Shown here one piece after another: positions 16,922 through 25,173 of a stretch of 64,000 nt of DNA. Origin of the DNA: Streptomyces olivochromogenes (GTDB lineage Bacteria > Actinomycetota > Actinomycetes > Streptomycetales > Streptomycetaceae); the NCBI RefSeq assembly GCF_021538895.1, contig NZ_JADDRL010000015.1:1-64000 (forward strand), given 5' to 3'. Positions within the stretch are counted from its first letter, which is position 1. Each line of letters starts with the position of its first letter. Below the pieces are notes generated by a model. The model ran no database searches. It was not told where the DNA came from and saw only the letters and a program-made list of their open reading frames with translations. Both the position numbers and the translations under genes were made by a program.

Positions 16922-17922
16922 CGCTCGCTCGCCTCCGGGGTCGGGCAGCCGTCGGGCAACCGCCGGGGCTCGGCCATGCCGACCAGCACCTCGCGCTCGC
17001 CGGCGTAGGCCTCACGGCTGTGGGCGGTGCGGATGTTGTCGACGAGCATCAGGTCGCCGGCCTGCCAGGGCTCGCGGCGGGTGTGCTTCTCGTAGGTGGC
17101 GTTGAGCAGCTGGACGACGTCCTCCTCGATCGGAGTGCCGTCCCCGAAGCGGGTGTTGAAGGGCAGCCCGTCCTCGCCGTAGACGTCGACCAGGTACTCG
17201 CGCACCTCCGGTGCGAGGGTCCACTCGTTGAGGAAGGCGATCTGGTTGAACCAGCACCGCCGGCCGCTGAGCGGGTGCCGCACCACGGCGCTGCGGCGCT
17301 GCCGGGTGTGCAGGGAGCCGTCGGGCTGCCAGGTGAAGTCGATGGCGCTGGCACGGCAGTAGCGTTCGACGGCGGCGTGGTCGTCGGTGCCGAAGGACTC
17401 GGCGAGGGACGCCCCGATCTCGTCGTTGTAACTGCGGGTCAGCAGCCAGCCCTCGCGCTCGAACCGCTCGACCAGCCCGGCGGGCAGCGCCTGGAGCACC
17501 TCTTCCGCGTCGGCCACCGCGGTCGCCCCGCCCTCGCCGGGCGGCGTCGTGCACGCGAACAGCATCAGGCCGGGGACCTCCAGCGTGTAGCTGAGCTCGT
17601 GGTGCATGCACATCGGCTGGTTGGCCGGCCAGGTCGAGGAGGAGTAGAGCCCCGGGCCGTACGTCTGCCGGGGGGCGAAGGCCTCCCGCTCCGTCATCAG
17701 GCCGCCGGACAGCTCCGCGAACACGGCACCGACCTGATCCGGCTCCCGCAGGCCCAGGCCCCGGACGAGCAGCGCACCGTGCTCGGTGACCTGTGCCCGC
17801 AGCGCCTCGCGGTTCGCGGCCGCCCAGTTCACCGGGTCACCGGGGCGCTCGGTGCGCAGGATCGCCGGTCTGTCCGGCCGCAGCTCCACGTCGGGCGGTG
17901 CTGTCAGGGGTGAGGACGACAT
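16918..17922 (-). CDS. TauD/TfdA-family Fe(II)/2-oxoglutarate oxygenase
   Basis: The 334-residue protein carries the facial triad of TauD-like oxygenases: H107-H-E109 in MCMHHELSYT and distal H301 in NIRTAHSREAY. Conserved neighbours are LLVRGL, TPPGEGGATAVADAEEVL and WFNQIAFLNEW. The branch resembles oxygenases that act on amino acids or carrier-bound aminoacyl groups in natural product pathways. Here the likely substrate is Dap, Dap bound to the NRPS carrier, or the finished chain; this is inference. ATG 17922 has GAAAGGA upstream. The gene lies between the NRPS and sbnB and overlaps sbnB by 4 nt. Confidence 0.88.
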   Translation of the reverse strand: MSSSPLTAPPDVELRPDRPAILRTERPGDPVNWAAANREALRAQVTEHGALLVRGLGLREPDQVGAVFAELSGGLMTEREAFAPRQTYGPGLYSSSTWPANQPMCMHHELSYTLEVPGLMLFACTTPPGEGGATAVADAEEVLQALPAGLVERFEREGWLLTRSYNDEIGASLAESFGTDDHAAVERYCRASAIDFTWQPDGSLHTRQRRSAVVRHPLSGRRCWFNQIAFLNEWTLAPEVREYLVDVYGEDGLPFNTRFGDGTPIEEDVVQLLNATYEKHTRREPWQAGDLMLVDNIRTAHSREAYAGEREVLVGMAEPRRLPDGCPTPEASER

Positions 17923-17972
17923 CTCGGATTCCTTTCGGTTGCCGCTGAGGGGGAGGCTCGTGCGCCTCAGGA

Positions 17973-20900
17973 TCAGGAGGAGGCCAGGGGTGCGGTGGCG
18001 GCCTGGACGGCCCGTGCCGCACCGGCCGGCCGGGTGCGCAGGAAGTAGTGGCCACCGTCGGGGAGTTCGTGCAGGTCGACGTGGTCGGCCAGCAGCCGCC
18101 AGTCCTGGTGGCGGTCGCGGTGGCCGGGGATGTTCGGGTCGTCGGCGGCGGCGACCACGGTGACCGGTGCGGACAGCTTCGACGCCGGCGGGGCGTCGAG
18201 GGCGCCCGCGAAATAGCGGTGTGCGGACACGCAGTCGTGCCGGTAGGCGGCACCGACGTGTTCGGCGTGCCGGGCGTTCAGTTCGGCGAGTTCGGTGTAG
18301 CCGCTGTCCGCGGTCAGCCGCGCGGCGATCTCCGCGTCGCTCCGGCCGGACAACTCGTCGATGGCGGCGCGCCGTTCGGCTACGGTGCCGAGCAGCTGCG
18401 CGCCGAGGAACACCCGGGGGACGTCCACGCCGCGCTCCAGCAGCCTGCGCGCCGTCTCCAAGGCCGGTGCGGTGCCCGAGGAATGGCCCCACAGCATGAC
18501 CCGGGTCAGACCGCGCGCGGTGATCTCGGCGACGACCTGCTCCGCCACCCGGGCGATCGGCGCGAACGGCTCCTGGTGGGCGGCCAGATCGTGACCGGGC
18601 AGGTCCACGGCGTACACGGCGACGCCGCTGCCCGCCAACGCACTGGCCATCGGCTGGTAGTTGACCGCGTTGCCGCCCGCGTACGGGAAGCACACCAGGG
18701 CGCATTCCGCCGTACCGCCCGCTTCCGACAGGGGCTGCAGCAGTCCCGGGCGGGTGCCGGTGGTGCCGTCGAGGAGCGCGGCCAGGTCGGCGAGTACGGG
18801 GTGACCGGTGATGTCCTTGAGGGACACCGCGCGGTCCAGCGCGATGGTGAGTTTCACGGCCGACAGGGAGGTGCCGCCGGTGTCGAAGAAGTGGTCGTCG
18901 CGGCCGATCCGGTGCTCGGGCAGGCCCAGCAGCTCGGCCCAGGCCGCCGCCAGTTTCCGCTCGGTCGGGGTGAGCGGGGCCCGGTCCTCCGCGGCGACCT
19001 CGCCGTCCGCGTCGGGCGCGGTCTGCTGGGCCAGCGCGGTGAGGGCCTTCCGGTCGATCTTGCCGTTGGCGGTGAGCGGCAGGCCGTCCTGCCGGTGGAA
19101 GGCCGAAGGGACCATGTAGGCGGGCAGTACGGCGCCCAGGGCCTCGCGCAGCTCGTCCGTCCGCCGCTCGCGACCGGTGTAGTAGGCGATCAAGTGCTTG
19201 CTCTGGTCGGCGCGTTCGGCGACGACCACCGCGCCGTCCCGTACCCCGTCCACGCGCAGCAGGGCGTTCTCGATCTCCCCGATCTCGATGCGGAAGCCGC
19301 GGATCTTGACCTGGTTGTCCCGCCGGCCGAGGAACTCCAGCTTGCCGCCCGGGTGCCAGCGCCCCCAGTCGCCGCCGAGGTAGAGCCGCTCGCCCGGCCG
19401 GTACGGGTCCTCGCGGTAGGCCTCGCGGGTGCGCTCGGGATCGTTGACGTAACCCCGTCCGACGCAGACACCGGAGAACGCGATCAGGCCCGGCGCGCCC
19501 AGCGGGACGAGCGACAGCCGCTCGTCGACGACGTACACGCGCACGTTGTTGACCGCGCAGCCCAGCAGCACGCGCTCGGGCACCCGGTCCATGACCTCGT
19601 GGTTGGTGTCGTCCGAGGTCTCGGTCAGCCCATAGGCGTTGACGAGCTTGATCCCGGGGCGGATCGCGAACCAGCGCTGGACCAGCTCCCGCTTCAGGGC
19701 CTCGCCCGTGACCGACACGCACCGCAGGTCCGGCAGTTCGCGCGGGTGCTGCTCCAGGTACGAGACCACCACCTCCAGGTAGGAGGGCACGACCTGGACC
19801 ACAGCGGCGCGTTCGCGGACGAGCGTGTCGACGAACCGCTCCACGTCCACGATCACGTCCTGGCCGACCAGCAGGGTGCGTCCGCCCACCAGCAGCGCGG
19901 ACACCAACTGCCACAGCGAGATGTCGAAGCACTGCGGGGCGGTCTGCGCCACGACGGCGCCCTCGTCGATCCCCAGGTCGTCGATCTTGGCGTAGAGGTG
20001 GTTGAGCATGCCCGCGTGCTCGCACATGGCGCCCTTCGGCTCACCGGTGGAGCCGGAGGTGAAGTAGATGTAGGCCAGTTGGTCGGCGTCGACCGGCACC
20101 GCGACATCGCTGTCGCGGTCGCCGTCGGGGTGGGGTTCCGCGTACGCCGCCTCGATCAGCAGCCGCTCGCATCGCGGCAGGCCGGTCAGGGCCCGGTCGA
20201 GGGTGTCGGTGCTGCCGGCTTCGGTCAGCACCAGGCGGCAACCCGCGCGCGACAGCGTCGCCTTGATGCGGTCGGCCGGGAAGTGCGGCTCGATCGGCAG
20301 ATAGACGCCGCCCGCCTTGAAGACCGCCAGCGTCGCCGCGAGCCAGTCGAGGTCGCGTTCGGTGACCACCGCGACGACGTCCTCGCGGCCCAGTCCCCGG
20401 CGCAGCAGCGCCCGCGCCAACCGGTTCGCCCGGGCGTTGAGTTCGCCGTACGTCCACTCCTGCTCGCCGCACACCGCGGCGACCGCCTCCGGATGTGCCC
20501 GCGCCCGCTGCTCGAAGAGCTCGTGGGCCCGCGCCCGCGGCAGCGGCCGACGGGGGCCGGCCAGCCCTTCGAGCTGCTCGCGCACCTCGTCGGCCGACAG
20601 CAGGCTCTGCCGTGTGTGTTCGGCGTCGACCTGGTCCGTCATCCGGCGCAGCGCGGTCAGGTGATGGCCGCCGATGCGGGCCGCGCCGTCGGCGTCGAGC
20701 ACGTCCGTGCGGTACCGCAGTCGCAGCACGAACCGTCCACTGCGGTTGCGCCACCACGTGTGCAGGACGGCGCCGTCGACGTGCTCGGGCGCGTCCTCGG
20801 CGCCCATCGGGTCGAACACGATCTCGTACGGCTCCTGCGCCGCGCCGAGTTCCCGGCGCAGCTCCGCCACCGGGAAGTCCCGGTGCGCCCGTATGTCCGC

Positions 20901-21251
20901 CTCGGCCTGCGAGGTGCTCGACAGCAGCGCGCGCCACGTTCCCGGGGCGACGGTCAGACGGCAGGGCAGCGGTCCGCCCGGCACCCCGGCGGCGTACCAC
21001 GTCGCCACCTCCTGCTCGCCGGACAGCGCGGCCAGCACCTTGGCGTGCGCCGCCAGCAGTACCACGCCGACCGGCACGCCCACCTCCTGCGCCAGCCCCC
21101 GGACCGCGGCCGACACGTCGTCCGGCACCACCGCCTCGTGCTCGGCCACTCCCGGCACCGGCTCCCCCGCCCACCGCGGCACGGCGGTGTAACCGCCGGC
21201 GGTCAGCACCCGGCTCCAGAACTCGCGGTCCGCTTCCACACGCGCTCCCAT
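17973..21251 (-). CDS. NRPS: half-condensation, adenylation, carrier, thioesterase
   Basis: The 1092-residue single-module synthetase starts (1-250) with the C-terminal lobe of a condensation domain only: it begins at REFWSRVL, and the catalytic HHxxxDG lobe is absent. An adenylation domain follows (about 265-760): YIYFTSGSTGEPKG (A3), VNAYGLTETSDDTNH (A5), YLGGDWGRW (A7), GRRDNQVKIRGFRIE (A8) and LTANGKIDRKAL (A10). A carrier domain has S795 in FFDTGGTSLSAV. A type I thioesterase has S924 in WGHSSGTA and ends in DGGHYFL. By-eye alignment to GrsA gives specificity residues D-I-W-S-S-T-A-D-D-K, whose acidic residues suit a basic substrate such as Dap; this is tentative. No MbtH-like gene is nearby. 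ATG 21251 has GAGAGG upstream, 13 bp after the Pls-like gene. Confidence 0.92.
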   Translation of the reverse strand: MGARVEADREFWSRVLTAGGYTAVPRWAGEPVPGVAEHEAVVPDDVSAAVRGLAQEVGVPVGVVLLAAHAKVLAALSGEQEVATWYAAGVPGGPLPCRLTVAPGTWRALLSSTSQAEADIRAHRDFPVAELRRELGAAQEPYEIVFDPMGAEDAPEHVDGAVLHTWWRNRSGRFVLRLRYRTDVLDADGAARIGGHHLTALRRMTDQVDAEHTRQSLLSADEVREQLEGLAGPRRPLPRARAHELFEQRARAHPEAVAAVCGEQEWTYGELNARANRLARALLRRGLGREDVVAVVTERDLDWLAATLAVFKAGGVYLPIEPHFPADRIKATLSRAGCRLVLTEAGSTDTLDRALTGLPRCERLLIEAAYAEPHPDGDRDSDVAVPVDADQLAYIYFTSGSTGEPKGAMCEHAGMLNHLYAKIDDLGIDEGAVVAQTAPQCFDISLWQLVSALLVGGRTLLVGQDVIVDVERFVDTLVRERAAVVQVVPSYLEVVVSYLEQHPRELPDLRCVSVTGEALKRELVQRWFAIRPGIKLVNAYGLTETSDDTNHEVMDRVPERVLLGCAVNNVRVYVVDERLSLVPLGAPGLIAFSGVCVGRGYVNDPERTREAYREDPYRPGERLYLGGDWGRWHPGGKLEFLGRRDNQVKIRGFRIEIGEIENALLRVDGVRDGAVVVAERADQSKHLIAYYTGRERRTDELREALGAVLPAYMVPSAFHRQDGLPLTANGKIDRKALTALAQQTAPDADGEVAAEDRAPLTPTERKLAAAWAELLGLPEHRIGRDDHFFDTGGTSLSAVKLTIALDRAVSLKDITGHPVLADLAALLDGTTGTRPGLLQPLSEAGGTAECALVCFPYAGGNAVNYQPMASALAGSGVAVYAVDLPGHDLAAHQEPFAPIARVAEQVVAEITARGLTRVMLWGHSSGTAPALETARRLLERGVDVPRVFLGAQLLGTVAERRAAIDELSGRSDAEIAARLTADSGYTELAELNARHAEHVGAAYRHDCVSAHRYFAGALDAPPASKLSAPVTVVAAADDPNIPGHRDRHQDWRLLADHVDLHELPDGGHYFLRTRPAGAARAVQAATAPLASS

Positions 21252-21264
21252 CGGATGGCCTCTC

Positions 21265-23952
21265 TCAACGCGCCGTCGTGGCGGCGGTGTCGGCCGAAGA
21301 CGTCGTCGCCGCCGGGCCATTGCCACGGGGCTGGTCGACGAGGTCCGGCAGGTCCTCGGCGGGGTTGCCGCCCCACCGGGCGTACGGCGGGACTTCCTCG
21401 CCCTTCATGAGGAAGGAGTCGGGGGCCAGTACCGCGCCGTCGCCCATCGTCACGCCGTAGTGCACATGGGCGCCGACGCCCAGCGTGCAGCCGGCACCGA
21501 GGGTGGTGCCGTCGGACTTGAAGGTGCCGTCCTCCTGCGAGTGGCACTGGATCTTGCTGCCGGCGTTGAGGGTGCACTCGTCGCCGATGGTGGTGAGCGT
21601 GCGCTCCGTCAGGTAGCAGCCGTCGTCGAACACCCTGCTGCCGATGCGCACGCCGAGCATGCGCCAGACGAGGCTCTTGAAGGGGGTTCCGTTGAAGATG
21701 TTGAGGTGCTCGTCCGGAACCTTCCACAGCCGCTCGTGCCACCAGAAGTGCGGGTCGTAGATGGAGCACAACTGGGGGCTCAGCGCGCGGAACGAGGTGA
21801 TGCAGCGCTCCAGCAGGATGTACCACAGGGTGGTGAATGCGAGCGTGAAGGCCAGATAGCCGGCGATCACCACGTGGCCGAGCACACCGTAGAGGTCCAC
21901 CGACGCGAGGGCGAGCAGCGTGAGGAAGAAGGTGTGCAGCCACCGCACGAACAGCATGAGGAGCATCGAGCGGGTGTTGTAGAGGTTCTTGGCGGCCAGC
22001 CGGCGGCGCAGTGTGTCACCGGTCCTGAGGTCGTCGAAGCGCGCGTCGCGCTCCACCGACCGGGGAATCTCGAAGCACGGTGAGCCGAGGAGTCCCACGC
22101 CTTCGCGGACCTCGCCGTCGAGCGGGATCATCACCTTGGTCGCGAGCAGGCAGTTGTCGCCCGTTCTGCCGCCCGGCGGATAGGCGATGTTGTTGCCGAG
22201 GAAGTTGTGCGGGCCGATCGTCGTCCTGGACATCCGGAAGGACGTGCTGGAGAAGTCGGCGTTGATGAGGGAGAGGCCGTCGGCCACCATCGTTCCGCTG
22301 CCGACGGATACCAGGAACGGTGAGTCGTGGTGGACCTCGGTGCCGAAGTTGGACCCGGTCTGCTCGACCCGGGACAGGTCGTATCCGAGGCCGCGAAGGT
22401 AGTGGACGATGTAGGAGCTGTCACCGAAGAGCCAGGCGAAGAACCGGATGTTCGTCATGCGCGCCGTCATCCGGTGGATCGCGTAGTGGAATCCGTAGAG
22501 CGGGTAGACCCGGTCCGGCGTGACGGTCAGGTGCAGCAGCCGCGGAACGGTGTACAGGACGACGAGGCCGAGGACGAGGAAGCCGAGGAACAGCACCGCG
22601 GAGAGGGCCAGCGCGTCGGGGATCAGTTGCGACCGGGACAGCACGGCCGTCTCGGGGTCGAGTCGCCTGCCGATCGCCGGCACCGCGGTGAACAGCATGT
22701 ACGTCCCGCCGACGAACAGCGGTATGTACAGGAAGAACAGCTGCAGCAGGGTGACGAGAGAGAACCAGGCACGGCGGAACGCGCCGCACTTCGCCGGCGG
22801 GACCCGCACGTATTCGGTCCGCGTGGGCTGTGCCGGGGAGCCGTGCCAGTGCTCACCGTCCGGAACGGCCCGGCCGCGGTACAGGGCGGACGCGTGACCG
22901 AGTTGTGCGCCGTCGCCCATCGAGGCGCCGATGTCCAGGACGGTCTTCTCGCCGATGTACACGTCGCGGCCGAGCGTGATCCCGTCGATCTGGATGCGAC
23001 CGGCGTGCGCCCGGTAGCCGAGCAGGAACGAGTCCTTGCGGATCACGGTGCCGGCGCCGATCGTCAGCAGGTCGGTGCAGACCGGGACGAAGCGGGTGAG
23101 GATCGTGACTCCCTTGCCGATGCGCGCGCCCAGTGCCCGCAGGTACAGCACGTACAGCGGACTTCCGACGAAGAAGATCATCGGATTGGCGTGCAGCAGC
23201 ACCTTCAGGAGCCAGAAGCGCAGGTAGGCCGGGCCCCAGACGGGGAATTCGGCGGCTTTCCAGCGGCCGACGAGAATCCATTTGGCGAGGACCGGGAAGA
23301 GGCACAGGCCGATGAAACCGATTCCGCCGAACAGCAGCGACCGCAGATAGATGTCGGCCAGGCCGTTGCCGGTGGCGACCCACTCGTAGCCCGTGGCGGT
23401 GACGAATCCCGCGACGACGGAATACCCCAGGAAGACCAGCAACTGGAGTGTCCCGCACAGCACATGGCTGAACCTGTGCGTGCGCGTCGCCGGGGGCAGC
23501 GCCGCGTTCTCCTGCGACGGCGGTGCCGGGGGCGGTGAACCGACAGCATCGGCGGCGGGCGGGGCGGTGGCCGCCAGGGCCTCGGCCAGGCTGCGGATCG
23601 TGGGGTACCGGTAGATGTCCTTCATGGACGCGGACGGCAGGTCCGCCCGCTTCCTGACCCGAGCGCAGAACTGGGCCATGACCATGGAGTTGGCTCCGAG
23701 GTCGTGGAAGAAGTGGCTGTCGGCCGGAACCTCCGCGACGCTCACGACGTCCGCCAGGACCTCCGCGAGTTTCCTCTCGGTGTCCGTCCCCACCGCGCCC
23801 TTGCCATTACGTCCGGTGACGTTCGCTTCGTCCGCCCGGGATATGACGGCTGTTTCGTCGGGCCCGGGTATGACGGCCGTTTCGTCAGGCCCGGGTATGA
23901 CGGCCTCTTCGTCCGGCCCGGATATGTGGACCTTGGAGGATTGCTCCACCAT
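21265..23952 (-). CDS. Pls/PosA-like membrane synthetase without adenylation domain
   Basis: The 895-residue protein has an N-terminal acidic repeat linker (to about 45) and a carrier domain (about 55-130) with S89 in FFHDLGANSMVM. A Pro-rich spacer leads to a large membrane part with about six transmembrane segments alternating with left-handed beta-helix (hexapeptide) acyltransferase-like domains, for example ALGARIGKGVTIL, TLGRDVYIGEKTVLDIGA, TTIGPHNFLGNNIAYP and TTLGAGCTLGVGAHVHYG. This is the C-terminal architecture of epsilon-poly-L-lysine synthetase, which couples amino acids from a carrier without a normal condensation domain. Here the A domain is missing, so activation must come from the adjacent NRPS. 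ATG 23952 has AGGAG upstream; ATG 23988 is a weaker alternative. First gene of the Dap operon. Confidence 0.88.
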   Translation of the reverse strand: MVEQSSKVHISGPDEEAVIPGPDETAVIPGPDETAVISRADEANVTGRNGKGAVGTDTERKLAEVLADVVSVAEVPADSHFFHDLGANSMVMAQFCARVRKRADLPSASMKDIYRYPTIRSLAEALAATAPPAADAVGSPPPAPPSQENAALPPATRTHRFSHVLCGTLQLLVFLGYSVVAGFVTATGYEWVATGNGLADIYLRSLLFGGIGFIGLCLFPVLAKWILVGRWKAAEFPVWGPAYLRFWLLKVLLHANPMIFFVGSPLYVLYLRALGARIGKGVTILTRFVPVCTDLLTIGAGTVIRKDSFLLGYRAHAGRIQIDGITLGRDVYIGEKTVLDIGASMGDGAQLGHASALYRGRAVPDGEHWHGSPAQPTRTEYVRVPPAKCGAFRRAWFSLVTLLQLFFLYIPLFVGGTYMLFTAVPAIGRRLDPETAVLSRSQLIPDALALSAVLFLGFLVLGLVVLYTVPRLLHLTVTPDRVYPLYGFHYAIHRMTARMTNIRFFAWLFGDSSYIVHYLRGLGYDLSRVEQTGSNFGTEVHHDSPFLVSVGSGTMVADGLSLINADFSSTSFRMSRTTIGPHNFLGNNIAYPPGGRTGDNCLLATKVMIPLDGEVREGVGLLGSPCFEIPRSVERDARFDDLRTGDTLRRRLAAKNLYNTRSMLLMLFVRWLHTFFLTLLALASVDLYGVLGHVVIAGYLAFTLAFTTLWYILLERCITSFRALSPQLCSIYDPHFWWHERLWKVPDEHLNIFNGTPFKSLVWRMLGVRIGSRVFDDGCYLTERTLTTIGDECTLNAGSKIQCHSQEDGTFKSDGTTLGAGCTLGVGAHVHYGVTMGDGAVLAPDSFLMKGEEVPPYARWGGNPAEDLPDLVDQPRGNGPAATTSSADTAATTAR
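23829..23936. repeat. 27-bp tandem repeat coding for GPDETAVIP units
   Basis: Four imperfect 27-bp units (23829-23855, 23856-23882, 23883-23909, 23910-23936) lie in the 5' end of the Pls-like gene. On the coding strand they give GPDEEAVIP, GPDETAVIP, GPDETAVIS and a diverged RADEANVTG. The period keeps frame, so copy number can vary without breaking the protein. Confidence 0.85.
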
Positions 23953-24254
23953 GCGATCTCCTGGAGGACGTGTGCCATCGGAAGCCACGGAACCGCGCGC
24001 TCTTCGCTGATCAAGAACCGCGAGCTTCAGTTTCGGTCGGCCACCGTCACGTTGCCACTTCTGATCGATCGCACTGCGGGGGTGGAGAGTTCACCGGGCC
24101 CGTATTCATTGGTCGCGCGCGTTTTCGAGCCGCATGGCAGATCACCCGAACGGGCGCCACTCGGGCAGGGCCCGGACCCGGCCGGGGCACGACGAGCGGT
24201 GGCCCGGCCCCGCGTGTCGCGGGACCGGGCCGGTGGACTGCTCGGAGCGGTTCG
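23953..24254. other. Upstream region of the Dap/Pls operon
   Basis: This 302-bp gap follows rpmJ and precedes the Pls-like gene; both are on the minus strand. It includes the rpmJ terminator hairpin at 24201-24231 and should hold the operon promoter. I see a GATCGATC palindrome (24063-24070) but no convincing -35/-10 pair and no clear Zur or iron box. Confidence 0.4.
24201..24231 (-). terminator. Terminator hairpin after rpmJ
   Basis: GGCCCGGCCCCGCG (24201-24214) pairs with CGCGGGACCGGGCC (24218-24231), 14 bp with one G-U-type mismatch and a TGT loop. It lies 24 bp past the rpmJ stop and separates the ribosomal protein genes from the Dap operon. Confidence 0.7.
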
Positions 24255-24377
24255 TCAGCCCTGGCGGGCCTTGAAGCGGGGGTTCTTCTTGTTGACCACG
24301 AAGGTCACACCCCGGCGGCGCACCACCTGGGCTCCGGGCTTGGACTTCAGCGAGCGCAGGGACTTGCGCACCTTCAT
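24255..24377 (-). CDS. rpmJ: 50S ribosomal protein L36, Cys-free paralogue
   Basis: The 40-residue protein reads [19 protein letters not shown] and then [21 protein letters not shown]. It matches the alternative L36 form that lacks the zinc-binding Cys residues. AAGGAG precedes the ATG. It is the third gene of a minus-strand L33-L31-L36 group. In Streptomyces and relatives such zinc-free copies replace the zinc-binding versions when zinc is scarce, normally under Zur control. Confidence 0.93.
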   Translation of the reverse strand: MKVRKSLRSLKSKPGAQVVRRRGVTFVVNKKNPRFKARQG

Positions 24378-24414
24378 GCCTGACTCCTTCTCGTACGGGG
24401 GCCGCGGGCCCGGG

Positions 24415-24675
24415 TCACCGGTGGTCCGGGGCCGAGCGGCCGTAGCGGCGTTCGAAGCGCTCCACGCGGCCGGCGGTGTCCACGACCCGTGAGGTGCCGG
24501 TGTAGAACGGGTGGCCGGCCGACGAGGTCTCCACGTCGATCAGCGGGTAGACGGTGCCGTCCTCCCACGTGATCGTCCGGGAGGCGGGCGCGGTCGAACG
24601 GGTCAGGAACAGGGCGCCCGCGGCACGGTCGCGGAAGACGACCGGCCGGGACACGGGATGGATGCCGGGCCTCAT
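24415..24675 (-). CDS. rpmE2: 50S ribosomal protein L31 type B (Cys-free)
   Basis: The 86-residue protein has the type B L31 pattern: [21 protein letters not shown], the [19 protein letters not shown] segment, [21 protein letters not shown] and [10 protein letters not shown]. It has no Cys, so it does not bind zinc like the CXXC type A form. GGAAGGAAAC precedes the ATG. It is the middle gene of the L33-L31-L36 group. Confidence 0.93.
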   Translation of the reverse strand: MRPGIHPVSRPVVFRDRAAGALFLTRSTAPASRTITWEDGTVYPLIDVETSSAGHPFYTGTSRVVDTAGRVERFERRYGRSAPDHR

Positions 24676-24722
24676 GGTGTTTCCTTCCTCAGCGCCGTCC
24701 GCCGTGGGGCGGACGGCCGGTT

Positions 24723-24887
24723 TCAGCGTTCCTCGCGGAAAGCGACGTGCTTGCCGACCACGGCGTCGTACTTGCGCAGGACGAGTCGGTCGGGGTCGTT
24801 GAGACGGTTCTTTCGCGTCACGTAGGTGACGCCGGTCCCGGCGGTCGACTTCAGACGGACCACGGGGCGCACGGTGCTGCGTGCCAT
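24723..24887 (-). CDS. rpmG: 50S ribosomal protein L33, Cys-free paralogue
   Basis: The 54-residue protein ([51 protein letters not shown]) is an L33 without the zinc-ribbon cysteines. GAAGGGAG precedes ATG 24887; a longer in-frame start at 24935 has no such site. It is the first gene of the Cys-free ribosomal protein group, and its promoter region holds a short palindrome at 24931-24942. Confidence 0.93.
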   Translation of the reverse strand: MARSTVRPVVRLKSTAGTGVTYVTRKNRLNDPDRLVLRKYDAVVGKHVAFREER

Positions 24888-25173
24888 GGGGGTTCTCCCT
24901 TCACCCACGCCCTGATCTTGACTCGGGCATGTCAACTATGACCTGTAACAGCGGTGGCCCTCGTGGCATTCCCGGGTGCTTCCGGGTGCTTTCCGGTGCT
25001 TTCTGATGCCGGGAGCTCGCCCGTACGGGTGCCTGTGTGCGCCATCCGGAATGTTCCGTCAACAGAGCGCCCCGGCGCCGGTGTGATGTTTCCCGTGAGA
25101 CCGGGTTGAAAGGAGAGGAACGGGCAACCTTCCGTTTCATGCCACTGACGACCGCGCTCCGACAGGGGACACG
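24888..25173. promoter_or_regulatory. Divergent promoter region of rpmG and acyltransferase gene
   Basis: On the minus strand TTGACA (24933-24928) is a plausible -35 for rpmG, overlapped by the inverted repeat GTCATAGTTGAC (24942-24931). It does not closely match the Streptomyces Zur box I know (TGAAAATGATTTTCA), so the regulator is open. Imperfect 10-11 bp direct repeats CCGGGTGCTT lie at 24972-25003. GGAGAGG at 25112-25118 is too far upstream to be the acyltransferase ribosome binding site. Confidence 0.4.

Noticed and set aside
18048..21410. 1120-codon plus-strand open frame opposite the NRPS
   Set aside because: Shadow frame caused by codon bias; the NRPS strand has complete core motifs.
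24901..24960. Zur box for the Cys-free ribosomal proteins
   Set aside because: The palindrome present does not match the known Streptomyces Zur consensus well enough.
24972..25003. CCGGGTGCTT direct repeats
   Set aside because: Imperfect and short; could be chance in GC-rich DNA, so not reported as a regulatory site on its own.
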